DNA of 64,000 bases from Clostridiales bacterium (lineage in GTDB: Bacteria > Bacillota > Clostridia > Lachnospirales > Lachnospiraceae). The notes below the pieces were generated by a model. That model did no database searches. It was given only the letters and a program-made list of their open reading frames with translations, and was not told where the DNA came from. The stretch spans positions 1 through 64,000 of the forward strand of contig JAAYPT010000024.1 of assembly GCA_012519695.1 (NCBI GenBank), given 5' to 3'. Positions 28,728 through 38,456 of the stretch are shown in pieces. Position 1 is the stretch's first letter. Every line of letters begins with the position of its first letter. Made by a program: the position numbers and the translations under genes.

Positions 28728-28869
28728 GAAGAAAAATCCATAGAATTTACAAAAAATGAAAAAATTAGTTCCAATTAAAAAAACTTTGTGGTACAATCTA
28801 GGGCAGATGCTGTTTAACGTAGTAACGTGTACAAGCAAAGAGAGTTTAGAAAGGAACTATGAGAAAGAA

Positions 28870-30189
28870 ATGACAAAGGTAGTAAAATTTGGTGGAAGTT
28901 CACTGGCAAGTGCCCAGCAGTTTGTAAAAGTTGGAAATATTATTCGTTCTGATGAAGCGCGTAAGTATGTAGTACCAAGTGCTCCGGGAAAAAGAAATTC
29001 AAAAGACACAAAAGTAACAGATATGCTTTATCAATGTTATGCATTGGCAGAAGAAGAGAAAGATTTTAGTGCAGCATTGAAGAAGATTCAGGAACGTTAC
29101 AATTCTATCATCAATGGATTGAATTTAACATTATCTTTAGACGAGCAGTTCAAAGTAATTGCAGAGAATTTTAAGAAAAAAGCAGGAAGTGACTATGCAG
29201 CTTCCAGAGGTGAATTCTTAAATGGTATCATCATGGCAGAATATCTCGGATATGAGTTCATTGATGCAGCGGAAGTAATTGTTTTTGATGAAGACGGCGA
29301 GTTTGAAGCAGAAAAGACCAATAAGATTTTATCTGAGCGTTTGAAAAAATGTGAACGTGCAGTTGTTCCGGGATTTTATGGAGCAAAAGAAGACGGAACT
29401 GTAAAAACATTCTCCAGAGGTGGTTCTGATATTACAGGATCTATCGTAGCAAAAGCAGTACATGCAGATATGTACGAGAACTGGACAGACGTTTCCGGTT
29501 TCTTAGTAGCAGACCCAAGAATCATTGAGAATCCGGAATCTATCAAAGTAATTACATATAGAGAACTTCGTGAGCTTTCTTATATGGGTGCAACAGTACT
29601 TCATGAAGATGCAGTATTCCCGGTTCGTAAGGAAGGTATTCCAATCAATATCCGTAATACCAACGCTCCGGATGACGAAGGAACTTTAATCGTAGAAAGT
29701 ACTTGTCGTCAGTCTGCATATACCATCACAGGAATTGCAGGTAAGAAGGGATTTGTAGCAGTTAATATCGAAAAAGATATGATGAACTCAGAAGTAGGAT
29801 TCGGAAGAAAAGTGCTTGCAGCCTTTGAAGAACAGGGAATTTCTTTTGAACATGTACCATCTGGTATTGATACAATGACTATTTTTGTACATCAGGAAGA
29901 ATTTGAAGGAAAAGAACAGGAAGTATTAGCAGCAATTCATCGTTTAGCAAAACCGGATTCCATTGAAATCGAATCAAACTTGGGATTGATTGCAGTCGTT
30001 GGTCGTGGTATGAAGTCTACCCGTGGAACAGCAGGAAGAATTTTCTCCGCATTAGCACATGCAAATGTTAATGTTAAAATGATTGACCAGGGTTCTAGTG
30101 AGCTGAATGTAATTATCGGTGTAAGAAATGAAGATTTTGAAGCAGCTATTAAGGCTATTTACGATATCTTTGTAGTAACACAGATATAG
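28870..30189 (+). CDS. lysC: Aspartate kinase
   Basis: A 439-residue enzyme that phosphorylates aspartate, the first step toward lysine, threonine, methionine and diaminopimelate. MTKVVKFGGSSLA at 28870 is taken as the start; an in-frame ATG at 28756 would add 38 residues not seen in the family and would include a likely promoter (TACAAT at 28792-28797). The kinase core shows VVPSAPGKR, FSRGGSDITGS and WTDVSGFLVADPR; the usual VSAPGKR reads with an extra Pro. Two ACT domains follow. No other pathway genes adjoin it, and no T-box or lysine riboswitch was recognised. The symbol could equally be thrA-type. Confidence 0.88.
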   Translation: MTKVVKFGGSSLASAQQFVKVGNIIRSDEARKYVVPSAPGKRNSKDTKVTDMLYQCYALAEEEKDFSAALKKIQERYNSIINGLNLTLSLDEQFKVIAENFKKKAGSDYAASRGEFLNGIIMAEYLGYEFIDAAEVIVFDEDGEFEAEKTNKILSERLKKCERAVVPGFYGAKEDGTVKTFSRGGSDITGSIVAKAVHADMYENWTDVSGFLVADPRIIENPESIKVITYRELRELSYMGATVLHEDAVFPVRKEGIPINIRNTNAPDDEGTLIVESTCRQSAYTITGIAGKKGFVAVNIEKDMMNSEVGFGRKVLAAFEEQGISFEHVPSGIDTMTIFVHQEEFEGKEQEVLAAIHRLAKPDSIEIESNLGLIAVVGRGMKSTRGTAGRIFSALAHANVNVKMIDQGSSELNVIIGVRNEDFEAAIKAIYDIFVVTQI

Positions 30190-30205
30190 AGTAAAAACAG
30201 AAAAT

Positions 30206-30249
30206 AAAAAGCTTTGAACGATACAACGATATGGTTCAAAGCTTTTTTA
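30206..30249 (+). terminator. Intrinsic terminator of the aspartate kinase gene
   Basis: A perfect 14-bp stem (30206-30219 with 30234-30247) contains GCTTTGAAC/GTTCAAAGC and ends in a run of T. The dispersed repeat copy B starts directly at its end. Confidence 0.85.
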
Positions 30250-30376
30250 TGTAATAGGAAATTGCGTCCTATTACATTAAAAACGCTCCGCTAAGGAGGC
30301 ACACCTCGCGGAGAAGAAGTTAGTCGAAAACGACACCGCTCGGGCGCGAAAGAGTCCGGCGGGCGGACTCTTTATT
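30249..30376 (+). repeat. Dispersed structured repeat, copy B
   Basis: Near-identical to copies A and C. The first stem is 11 bp here (30249-30259 with 30267-30277, ATGTAATAGGA/TCCTATTACAT). CTCCGC/GCGGAG with an inner GAGG/CCTC, GTCG-AAAA-CGAC and AAAGAGTCCG/CGGACTCTTT follow. Differences from copy A lie mostly in loops. Immediately after it, TGTAATAGGAAAT occurs again (30378-30390), a fragment of the element's own 5' end. Confidence 0.9.
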
Positions 30377-30417
30377 CTGTAATAGGAAATCAGTTGTGAG
30401 AAAGGGAAGTGTTAATA

Positions 30418-31137
30418 ATGGAAGAAAAAGATAGTTTTTTGGAATGTGAAAAGTGGGGAATCTATGCCACGCTTATGTGTGTAGCAGGATTTTATGGCGC
30501 GTTCACCTATTCCATTCGAGGAGGAATCTTCTGTAATGCCCAGACCGCTAATTTTGTACTGTTTGCCATGGCTCTGGGAAATGCCCAATGGCATCATGCA
30601 CTGTACTATTTTATTCCTATGAGTGCATATTTGTTGGGCGCAATTATTTCAGAAGCAATCGCGGGACCCGTCAAGCGAATGCTCTACATTCGCTGGGATA
30701 CCATTCTGGTGTTCTTAGAAATGATAGCAGTTATTTTCCTAGGTTTTCTGCCGGAATCTGCACCTTATCAGATATCTCAGGTAACCATCAATTTTATATG
30801 TTCCATGCAGTATAATACATTTCGAAGAGCACAAAATGTTCCGATGGCAACAACCTTTTGTACCAATCATTTACGACAGACAGGGCTTGCTATGGTAAAA
30901 GCCATCAAACATGAAGGAAGCGAGAGAAAAGACAGCCTGAAACGCTTGAGAATACATGCAGGAATGTTGTTTGTATTTGTAATTGGCGGAATTACGGCAA
31001 CAGTTTCCTGTCGCTTCCTTTTAGGAAAAGCTATCTGGATTGTACTGATACCATTAGGAATATTATTGATAGATTTGTTGTATGCAGATTTGAAAAAGGA
31101 AAAAGAAAAGTTAGACAGAATTCCACATGGACATTAA
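30418..31137 (+). CDS. DUF1275 (YoaK-like) membrane protein
   Basis: A 239-residue protein with about six hydrophobic segments. The family signature lies in the N-terminal third (RGGIFCNAQTANFVLFAMAL) and in the middle (CSMQYNTFRRAQNVPMATT). ATG 30418 has AAAGGGAAG upstream; the GTG nine bases earlier has no spacing for it. The family is named YoaK/DUF1275; its transport or other role is not established. It stands alone between repeat copy B and the murE promoter. Confidence 0.82.
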   Translation: MEEKDSFLECEKWGIYATLMCVAGFYGAFTYSIRGGIFCNAQTANFVLFAMALGNAQWHHALYYFIPMSAYLLGAIISEAIAGPVKRMLYIRWDTILVFLEMIAVIFLGFLPESAPYQISQVTINFICSMQYNTFRRAQNVPMATTFCTNHLRQTGLAMVKAIKHEGSERKDSLKRLRIHAGMLFVFVIGGITATVSCRFLLGKAIWIVLIPLGILLIDLLYADLKKEKEKLDRIPHGH

Positions 31138-31162
31138 GGGAGAGGCATTTCAGAGGGGTTAC

Positions 31163-31191
31163 TTGCAAAATCCCTGTATTTATCATATAAT
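31163..31191 (+). promoter_or_regulatory. Promoter of the murE-thiN operon
   Basis: TTGCAA (31163-31168) and TATAAT (31186-31191) have a 17-bp spacer, 35 bases before murE. No terminator is seen between the following twelve genes, so one transcript of about 13.4 kb is possible. Confidence 0.72.
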
Positions 31192-31226
31192 AAAACGAAT
31201 ATGCTTTTTGGAAAAGAGGAATAAAA

Positions 31227-32693
31227 ATGGAGAAATTGGCAAGCCTGTTAGAACGACTGGAGTATGAAACAGTCCAGGGCAGTACAGAGATAGAGATTAC
31301 AGATTTAGTATATGATTCTAGAAAAATCACCAAGGGCTGTCTGTTTGTTTGTATTAAAGGAACCGTAGTAGACGGTCATACGTTTGTAAAAGAAGCAGCA
31401 GAAAAAGGTGCGGCAGCAGTATTAGTACAGGATGAAGTAGAAGCACCAAAAGACCTTGCCGTTATCCGTACAAAAGATACTCGTTACGGATTGGCATTAG
31501 TATCAGCAGCATGGTTCCATCATCCGGCAGAAGAATTAAAAGTAATCGGTGTAACCGGAACCAAAGGAAAGACAACAACTACTTATATGGTAAAGTCCAT
31601 TTTAGAGAATGCAGGATATAAGGTAGGGCTGATTGGAACAATCGAGGCAATTATCGGTGATGAAGTAATTCCGGCAAGCAATACCACACCGGAGTCTTAT
31701 GTGATTCAGAAGTATTTCCGCAAAATGGTAGAATCAGGATGCCAGTGTGTGGTAATGGAAGTATCTTCTCAGGGATTGATGATGCACCGTACCGCAGGAT
31801 TTACTTTTGAAATCGGAATCTTTACCAATATTGAGCCGGATCATATCGGACCAAACGAGCATGCTTCTTTTGAAGAATATATGACATGCAAAGGTATGTT
31901 GTTCAAACAGTGTAAAACCGGAATTGTAAACATTGACGATGAACATTGTGAAAAAGTTATCGAAGGTCATACCTGTACGATTGAAACGTTTGGATTTTCA
32001 GAAAAAGCAGATTTGCGGGCAGTAAATACACAGCTTGTAAGTAAACCGGGCTATCTTGGAGTATCTTATCAGGCAAAAGGTCTGGTAAATATGGACGTAG
32101 AAATTGATGTACCGGGAAAATTCAGTGTATACAATTCCTTAACAGCCATTGCAATCTGTCGTCATTTTAACGTAACAGAAGAAGATATGAAAAAGGCATT
32201 GAAGGTGGCAAAGGTTAAGGGAAGAATTGAAATGATTAAAGTATCCGATGATTTTACTCTTATGATTGACTATGCACACAATGCAATGAGCTTAGAGAGT
32301 TTGTTGACCTCTTTAAGAGAATATCAGCCAAAGCGTCTGGTATGCCTGTTTGGATGTGGCGGAAACCGTTCCAAACTTCGCCGTTACGAGATGGGAGAAG
32401 TTTCAGGAAAGTTGGCAGACTTGACAATTATTACTTCTGATAACCCAAGATTTGAAGAACCACAGGCAATTATAGATGATATTAAAATCGGTATGGCAAA
32501 AACGGACGGAAAATATGTAGAAATTATTGACCGTAAAGAAGCCATAAAATATGCAATCGAACATGGACAGCCAGGAGATGTCATTGTACTGGCAGGAAAA
32601 GGACACGAAGATTATCAGGAAATCAAGGGTAAAAAATATCCAATGGATGAACGTGTACTGATTCAGGAAGTATTAGAAGAATTAAGACATTAA
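31227..32693 (+). CDS. murE: UDP-MurNAc-tripeptide synthetase MurE (meso-DAP type)
   Basis: A 488-residue Mur ligase that adds the third amino acid to UDP-MurNAc-L-Ala-D-Glu. The ATP motif GVTGTKGKTTTT is at about residues 109-120. The motif SDNPRFE near the C-terminal domain contains DNPR, known to select meso-diaminopimelate over lysine, so the organism should have DAP-type peptidoglycan. AGAGGA lies upstream of the ATG. It heads the operon. Linkage of murE to priA rather than to the mra cluster is seen in several Clostridia. Confidence 0.93.
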   Translation: MEKLASLLERLEYETVQGSTEIEITDLVYDSRKITKGCLFVCIKGTVVDGHTFVKEAAEKGAAAVLVQDEVEAPKDLAVIRTKDTRYGLALVSAAWFHHPAEELKVIGVTGTKGKTTTTYMVKSILENAGYKVGLIGTIEAIIGDEVIPASNTTPESYVIQKYFRKMVESGCQCVVMEVSSQGLMMHRTAGFTFEIGIFTNIEPDHIGPNEHASFEEYMTCKGMLFKQCKTGIVNIDDEHCEKVIEGHTCTIETFGFSEKADLRAVNTQLVSKPGYLGVSYQAKGLVNMDVEIDVPGKFSVYNSLTAIAICRHFNVTEEDMKKALKVAKVKGRIEMIKVSDDFTLMIDYAHNAMSLESLLTSLREYQPKRLVCLFGCGGNRSKLRRYEMGEVSGKLADLTIITSDNPRFEEPQAIIDDIKIGMAKTDGKYVEIIDRKEAIKYAIEHGQPGDVIVLAGKGHEDYQEIKGKKYPMDERVLIQEVLEELRH

Positions 32694-32712
32694 ATTGACA
32701 GGTGGTGGGAAG

Positions 32713-34956
32713 ATGGCAGAGTATGCCAATATCATTGTTGATATTTCTCATGAAAAACTGGATAAAACCTTCCAATATAAAATACCGGAACCATTAAAAG
32801 AGGTTCTGGAAATTGGAATGCAGGTAATGATTCCTTTTGGAAAAGGCAGCCGAAAGACCACCGGGTATGTGGTAGAATTGACAGATACTCCGGAGTATGA
32901 GGTAGAAAAGCTAAAGGAGATTGATTCCATAGCAGAAGGAAGTATTCCTATCGAATCACAGTTAATTGCACTGGCAGCATGGATGCGTAAGAACTACGGT
33001 GGAACCATGAACCATGCATTAAAGACAGTGCTTCCCGTAAAGCAAAAGGCAAGGGAAAAGCAACAACGTTCCTTAAAGTTATTACTTTCAGAAGAAGAAG
33101 CCAGGGAACAACTTGCAGTATTTGAACGAAAGCATAGTACTGCAAGAGCAAGATTGGTAGGAGCACTTATCGAGGAACATACCTTGCCCTATGAGGTGGT
33201 AACACGAAAGCTTAATATTACTGCTGCCGTAATACGGGCAATGGAAGAACTTGGAATTATTCAAGTAGAAGTAAGTCGTAGCTATCGTAACCCTCTGGGT
33301 GAAATGAAGCAGGAAGAAAAGCGAATTGTCTTAAATAAAGAGCAAAGCCGGGTTGTAGAAAAGATATGGGAGGATTTTTCCCAGGAAGAGTATCATACCT
33401 ACTTATTGCACGGAGTGACTGGAAGCGGCAAAACAGCAGTTTACATAGAACTGATTGAAAAAGTCATAAAGTCAGGAAAACAGGCAATTGTACTGATACC
33501 GGAGATTGCATTGACTTATCAGACGGTAGTGCGGTTTTATCAAAGATTTGGAGAAAGAGTATCTATCCTGAATTCCAAAATGTCACCGGGAGAACGGTAT
33601 GACCAGTTTGAACGTGCCAAAAGTGGAGAATTGGATGTAATGATAGGACCAAGGTCTGCATTATTCACACCATTTTCAAATTTAGGGCTTATTATTATAG
33701 ATGAAGAACATGAGACCAGCTATAAAAGTGAAACTATTCCAAGGTATCATGCAAGAGAGACAGCCATAGAACGTGCCAATATGGCAGGAGCTTCAGTAGT
33801 ATTAGGCTCAGCAACACCATCCATAGACAGTTATTATAAGGCACAAAATGGCGAGTATATTTTATTAGAGCTGGAAAAAAGAATTGAAGAAAAACCACTT
33901 CCACAGTGTTACACGGTAGACTTAAGGGAAGAATTAAGACAGGGAAACCGTTCTATTTTAAGTGAAAAGTTGCAGGAACTGATGGAAGAACGATTAGAAC
34001 AAGGACAGCAAACCATGTTGTTTATCAATCGACGAGGAATGTCCGGATTTGTGTCTTGCCGTGCTTGTGGGTATGTAGTAAAATGTCCCCACTGTGATGT
34101 ATCCTTAAGTCAACATAATAATGGAAAAATGGTATGCCATTACTGCGGATATGAGGAAACAACACCAAAGGAATGTCCGGAATGTGGTTCTAAATATATC
34201 AGTGGATTTAAGGCAGGAACCCAAAAGATTGAAGAAATCGTAAAAAAACGTTTTCCCAAAGCAAGAGTGTTACGCATGGACTTTGACACCACAAGGAATA
34301 AAGACAGCTATGAAAAGATTTTGTCCGCTTTTGCCAATCAGGAGGCAGATGTACTGATTGGAACGCAAATGATTGTAAAGGGACATGATTTTCCAAATGT
34401 AACTTTGGTAGGTGTGTTAGCAGCAGACTTATCCCTTTATGTAAGTGATTATCATGCCACAGAGCGTACCTTTCAGTTGATAACACAGGCAGCAGGAAGG
34501 GCAGGACGTGGAAAACTTCCCGGAGAAGTAGTGATTCAGACTTATAGTCCCGATAATTACAGCATTCAGCTTGCCCAAAAACAGGATTATAAGGGATTCT
34601 ATGAAACAGAGATTTCTTATCGGAAGCTGATGCAGTATCCGCCGGTAGGACATATGATGGTTATGTTAGTGGCATCTAAGGATGAAATGACAGCAGCGTT
34701 AAGTGCAGAATTGTTGGCAAAAAAAATAGAACAGTCTGCACAAAACGGAAAAATAACAGGTGTAAAGACCATAGGGCCTACGGATGCAGCAGTAGCCAAG
34801 GTAAAAGATATTTATAAAAAAGTAATTTATTTTAAGTCGAAAGACTATCAACAGTTAGTAAAAATCAAAGATGCATTGGAACTATTCGTAAACAGGCATC
34901 GGGAATTTGCAAATATAGTAATACAGTTTGATTTTAATCCTATGAATGGATTTTAG
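32713..34956 (+). CDS. priA: Primosomal replication helicase PriA
   Basis: A 747-residue 3'-5' helicase that restarts stalled forks. ATG 32713 has AGGTGG seven bases upstream; a TTG 18 bases earlier lies too close to the murE stop. The N-terminal DNA-binding domain is followed by the helicase motifs GVTGSGKTAVY, DEEHE and GSATPS. Eight cysteines in CRACGYVVKCPHC and CHYCGYEETTPKECPEC bind two zinc ions. QAAGRAGRG is the last helicase motif. The gene order with def and fmt is conserved across Firmicutes. Confidence 0.94.
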   Translation: MAEYANIIVDISHEKLDKTFQYKIPEPLKEVLEIGMQVMIPFGKGSRKTTGYVVELTDTPEYEVEKLKEIDSIAEGSIPIESQLIALAAWMRKNYGGTMNHALKTVLPVKQKAREKQQRSLKLLLSEEEAREQLAVFERKHSTARARLVGALIEEHTLPYEVVTRKLNITAAVIRAMEELGIIQVEVSRSYRNPLGEMKQEEKRIVLNKEQSRVVEKIWEDFSQEEYHTYLLHGVTGSGKTAVYIELIEKVIKSGKQAIVLIPEIALTYQTVVRFYQRFGERVSILNSKMSPGERYDQFERAKSGELDVMIGPRSALFTPFSNLGLIIIDEEHETSYKSETIPRYHARETAIERANMAGASVVLGSATPSIDSYYKAQNGEYILLELEKRIEEKPLPQCYTVDLREELRQGNRSILSEKLQELMEERLEQGQQTMLFINRRGMSGFVSCRACGYVVKCPHCDVSLSQHNNGKMVCHYCGYEETTPKECPECGSKYISGFKAGTQKIEEIVKKRFPKARVLRMDFDTTRNKDSYEKILSAFANQEADVLIGTQMIVKGHDFPNVTLVGVLAADLSLYVSDYHATERTFQLITQAAGRAGRGKLPGEVVIQTYSPDNYSIQLAQKQDYKGFYETEISYRKLMQYPPVGHMMVMLVASKDEMTAALSAELLAKKIEQSAQNGKITGVKTIGPTDAAVAKVKDIYKKVIYFKSKDYQQLVKIKDALELFVNRHREFANIVIQFDFNPMNGF

Positions 34957-34976
34957 CAAAGACAGGAGGAAATAAA

Positions 34977-35456
34977 ATGGCATTAAGAACCATTCGTCAG
35001 ATGGGTGACGAAGTATTAACAAAAAAGTGTAGAGAAATCAAAGAGGTAACTCCAAGAATCAAAGAGTTAATCGAAGATATGTTAGAAACCATGTACGAAG
35101 CAAACGGAGTAGGTCTTGCAGCCCCCCAGGTTGGAATATTAAAACGTCTGGTAGTGATTGATATTGGGGAAGGACCAATTGTTCTCATTAATCCGGTAAT
35201 CGTAGAAACAGACGGTTCACAGACAGGGGAAGAAGGTTGCTTAAGCCTTCCGGGCAAATCCGGTGTAGTAACCCGACCAAATTATGTAAAAGTAAGAGCA
35301 TATGATGAAGATATGCAGCAGTACGAGATAGAAGGAACAGAGCTTCTTGCAAGAGCATTTTGTCATGAAATTGATCACTTAGACGGACACATGTATGTGG
35401 AAAAAGTAGAAGGCGAATTACATGATGTTGTTTATGAGGAAGAGGAAGAAGTATAA
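34977..35456 (+). CDS. def: Peptide deformylase
   Basis: A 159-residue metalloenzyme that removes the N-formyl group from nascent proteins at the ribosome. All three family motifs are present: GVGLAAPQVG, EEGCLSLPG (metal Cys) and HEIDHLDG (two metal His and the catalytic Glu). AGGAGG precedes the ATG. It forms a functional pair with fmt, 20 bases downstream. Confidence 0.95.
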   Translation: MALRTIRQMGDEVLTKKCREIKEVTPRIKELIEDMLETMYEANGVGLAAPQVGILKRLVVIDIGEGPIVLINPVIVETDGSQTGEEGCLSLPGKSGVVTRPNYVKVRAYDEDMQQYEIEGTELLARAFCHEIDHLDGHMYVEKVEGELHDVVYEEEEEV

Positions 35457-35476
35457 GATCCGAAAGGAGATTTGAA

Positions 35477-36406
35477 ATGAAAGTAATTTTTATGGGAACA
35501 CCGGACTTTTCCGTAGGAACTTTGGAAGCATTAATTCAGGCAGGGCATGAAGTTACACTTGTAGTTACACAGCCAGATAAGCCAAAGGGCAGAGGAAAAG
35601 CCATGCAATATACGCCGGTAAAAGAAACAGCGTTGGCACATGGAATTGAAGTATATCAGCCAACCAAAATCCGGGAACCGGAATGTGTGGAATATTTAAA
35701 AAAATACGAAGCGGACATTATGGTGGTAGTAGCATTTGGACAGATTCTTACCAAAGAGATATTAGATATGCCAAAATACGGATGTATCAATGTGCATGCA
35801 TCCTTACTTCCAAAATATCGTGGAGCAGCACCAATTCAGTGGGCAGTTATCAATGGGGAAAAAGTATCAGGCGTTACGACCATGCGTATGGATGAAGGCA
35901 TAGATACCGGAGATATGATTTTAAAGGAAGAAGTGGAGTTAGACCCGGAAGAGACCGGTGGCAGCCTGTTTGAGCGTCTGGCAAAAACCGGAGCAGAACT
36001 TTGTGTAAAAACATTGGTTGCTATCGAAAATGGAACGGCAACCTATACCCCACAGGATAATGCTAAGGCAACCCATACCAAGATGATAAAAAAGCAGTTG
36101 GGAGAAATAGACTTTACAAAGCCGGCAGAAGAAATCGAACGTCTAGTGCGGGGATTAAATCCATGGCCCAGTGCATATACTCACTGGAATGGGAAAACAT
36201 TAAAAGTGTGGAAAGCGTCTGTTTTGGATAAAGAGTCAGGAAAAGAACCGGGCACTATAGAAGTTGGAAAAAATACCATAGCAGTTCAAACCGGAAAAGG
36301 AATGTTACAGCTAGAAGAAATTCAACTGGAAGGAAAAAAGAGAATGCAGACAGATGCATTTTTACGAGGAGTAAGTTTAGAAACAGGAATGATACTTGGA
36401 AAATAA
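35477..36406 (+). CDS. fmt: Methionyl-tRNA formyltransferase
   Basis: A 309-residue enzyme that formylates initiator Met-tRNA. The N-terminal formyltransferase domain has MGTPDFSVGTLEAL and the catalytic-site segment NVHASLLPKYRGAAPIQWA. The C-terminal OB-like domain (INPWPSAYT type, here LNPWPSAYTHW) binds the tRNA. AAAGGAG lies upstream of the ATG. Together with def it sets the formyl cycle of translation initiation. Confidence 0.95.
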   Translation: MKVIFMGTPDFSVGTLEALIQAGHEVTLVVTQPDKPKGRGKAMQYTPVKETALAHGIEVYQPTKIREPECVEYLKKYEADIMVVVAFGQILTKEILDMPKYGCINVHASLLPKYRGAAPIQWAVINGEKVSGVTTMRMDEGIDTGDMILKEEVELDPEETGGSLFERLAKTGAELCVKTLVAIENGTATYTPQDNAKATHTKMIKKQLGEIDFTKPAEEIERLVRGLNPWPSAYTHWNGKTLKVWKASVLDKESGKEPGTIEVGKNTIAVQTGKGMLQLEEIQLEGKKRMQTDAFLRGVSLETGMILGK

Positions 36407-36430
36407 TAAAATGTAAAAGGAGTGGTAATT

Positions 36431-37147
36431 ATGCCATATGGATATGGATTTTATTTTGACCCAACGTATATTTTAGTAGTAATCGGTGCACTGATTTGTT
36501 TAGCAGCTTCTGCAAAGGTAAAATCGACCTTTAACCGATACGACAGAGTACGGAGCATGTCAGGTATGACAGGTGCACAGGCGGCAGAACGTATTTTGAA
36601 TTCAGCAGGAATTTATGATGTAACAGTGCAGCACATTTCCGGTAATTTGACAGACCATTATGATCCGAGAAATAAGGTGTTGAGTTTGTCGGACAGCACA
36701 TATAGCTCTACTTCGGTAGCAGCCGTAGGTGTGGCAGCACATGAATGTGGACATGCGATTCAGCATCAGACTAATTATGCGCCATTAAACATTCGAAGTG
36801 CCATAGTGCCGGTTGCAAACTTTGGTTCAAGTATTGCGTGGCCATTGATATTAATCGGGTTATTTTTTACCAGCAAAACAGGAACTTTTTTAATTGATTT
36901 AGGAATTATTTGTTTTTCTATGGCGGTATTATTCCAATTAGTAACCCTTCCGGTAGAGTTTAATGCTTCCAGTCGTGCAGTGAAAATACTGGAAAACACA
37001 GGAATTCTCGGACACGAAGAATTACAGGGAACGAAAAAAGTGTTAGGAGCTGCGGCACTTACCTATGTAGCAGGTGCAGCATCCGCAATCCTTCAGTTGT
37101 TACGTTTGATTATCCTATTCGGTGGAAGAGGAGGAGATGATGACTAA
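36431..37147 (+). CDS. Membrane zinc metallopeptidase (YugP family)
   Basis: A 238-residue membrane protein. ATG 36431 has AAAGGAG nine bases upstream. The N-terminus is Tyr- and Gly-rich (MPYGYGFYFD), followed by a membrane helix. The zinc motif AAHECGHAIQHQ lies near residue 100, then two or three further helices. The family (YugP, formerly DUF2268-like) has no firmly known substrate. Its gene overlaps rsmB by eight bases, and its place between fmt and rsmB is common in Clostridia. Confidence 0.85.
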   Translation: MPYGYGFYFDPTYILVVIGALICLAASAKVKSTFNRYDRVRSMSGMTGAQAAERILNSAGIYDVTVQHISGNLTDHYDPRNKVLSLSDSTYSSTSVAAVGVAAHECGHAIQHQTNYAPLNIRSAIVPVANFGSSIAWPLILIGLFFTSKTGTFLIDLGIICFSMAVLFQLVTLPVEFNASSRAVKILENTGILGHEELQGTKKVLGAAALTYVAGAASAILQLLRLIILFGGRGGDDD

Positions 37148-38444
37148 CGGTGTCAATGTGCGTGAATTAATTTTAGACGTACTTTTGGAAATTACAAAAA
37201 ATGGTGAGTATAGCCACATTGCAATTAAAAACACCTTAGATAAATACCAGTATTTAGAAAAGCAGGAACGGAGCTTTTTGACAAGGGTATGTGAAGGCAC
37301 CTTGGAGAATATGATATTAATAGACTATGTGATAAATCAGTTTTCCAAGGTAAAAGTCAATAAAATGAAGCCGGTTATTCGATGTATTTTACGAAGCAGT
37401 GTCTATGAACTGAAGTTTATGGATTCCGTTCCGGTATCTGCTACTTGTAATGAAGCAGTAAAACTTGCACAGAAAAAGGGCTTTCATAATCTCAAAGGTT
37501 TTGTAAACGGTGTCCTTCGCAATATCAGCCGGAATCTGGAACAGATTTCTATGCCGGATGAAGAAAAGGAACCTGAAAAATGGCTTTCCGTAAAGTATTC
37601 TATGCCGGAATGGCTGATTGAAAAGTGGCAAAAACAGTATGATAAAACGCAACTGGAAGAAATGTTTCAGGCATTTTTAGAAAAAAGCGCAACTTCTATT
37701 CGTGTGAATACAGAGAAAACTACCAAAGAAGAGTTAAGAAAAGAATTAGAAGCAGAACAAATTACGGTAATGGAGAATGAAGAAGTTCCCAATGCACTGT
37801 ATATAGATGGTTATGATTTTTTATCAGGAATTACAGCTTTTCAAGAAGGAAAGTTTTATGTACAGGATGTTAGTTCTATGTTGGTATCTCTATGGGCAGA
37901 GCCTAAGGAGGGAGCACAGGTGATAGATGTCTGTGCAGCTCCCGGTGGAAAGAGTATTCATATGGCAGAACTTTTGCATGGTACCGGAATGGTAGAAGCG
38001 AGAGACTTGACGGAATATAAGGTGTCACTGATAGAAGAAAATATAGAACGTTGCGGACTTACGAATATTCGTGCAAAACAGGCAGATGCAAGAGTTTTAG
38101 AAGAAGATAGTGTTGGAAAAGCAGATATTGTAATTGCGGATTTGCCTTGCTCCGGTTTGGGAGTGATTGGTAAGAAACCGGATATCAAGTATAAAATGTC
38201 AGAAGCAAAATGTGCAGAGTTGGCAGCATTGCAAAGAGAGATATTACATACAGTACAGAATTATGTAAAGTCAGGTGGCGTGTTTATGTATAGCACTTGT
38301 ACCATTAATCCACAGGAAAATGAGGAAAATGTACAGTGGTTTCTAAAGGAACATGCAGACTTTGAACTGGAAAGACAGCAGCAGATATTGCCAAAGAAGG
38401 GAAAGCACGATGGATTCTTTCTGGCAAGAATGGTGCGAAAGTGA
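37140..38444 (+). CDS. rsmB: 16S rRNA (cytosine-967-C5)-methyltransferase RsmB
   Basis: A 434-residue enzyme with an N-terminal NusB-like RNA-binding domain (residues 1-140) and a C-terminal SAM methyltransferase domain. Motifs are DVCAAPGGKSIH (SAM), DLPCSGLGVIGKKPD (catalytic motif IV) and YSTCTINPQENE (motif VI Cys). Two ATGs, at 37137 and 37140, follow AGAGGAGG; 37140 has the better spacing. Both overlap the end of the preceding peptidase gene. Confidence 0.93.
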   Translation: MTNGVNVRELILDVLLEITKNGEYSHIAIKNTLDKYQYLEKQERSFLTRVCEGTLENMILIDYVINQFSKVKVNKMKPVIRCILRSSVYELKFMDSVPVSATCNEAVKLAQKKGFHNLKGFVNGVLRNISRNLEQISMPDEEKEPEKWLSVKYSMPEWLIEKWQKQYDKTQLEEMFQAFLEKSATSIRVNTEKTTKEELRKELEAEQITVMENEEVPNALYIDGYDFLSGITAFQEGKFYVQDVSSMLVSLWAEPKEGAQVIDVCAAPGGKSIHMAELLHGTGMVEARDLTEYKVSLIEENIERCGLTNIRAKQADARVLEEDSVGKADIVIADLPCSGLGVIGKKPDIKYKMSEAKCAELAALQREILHTVQNYVKSGGVFMYSTCTINPQENEENVQWFLKEHADFELERQQQILPKKGKHDGFFLARMVRK

Positions 38445-38456
38445 TAGGAATAAAGA

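Noticed and set aside
28756-28869. In-frame upstream start of aspartate kinase adding 38 residues
   Set aside because: The family starts at MxxVVKFGG; the extra stretch has no homology that I recognise and contains a TACAAT promoter box.
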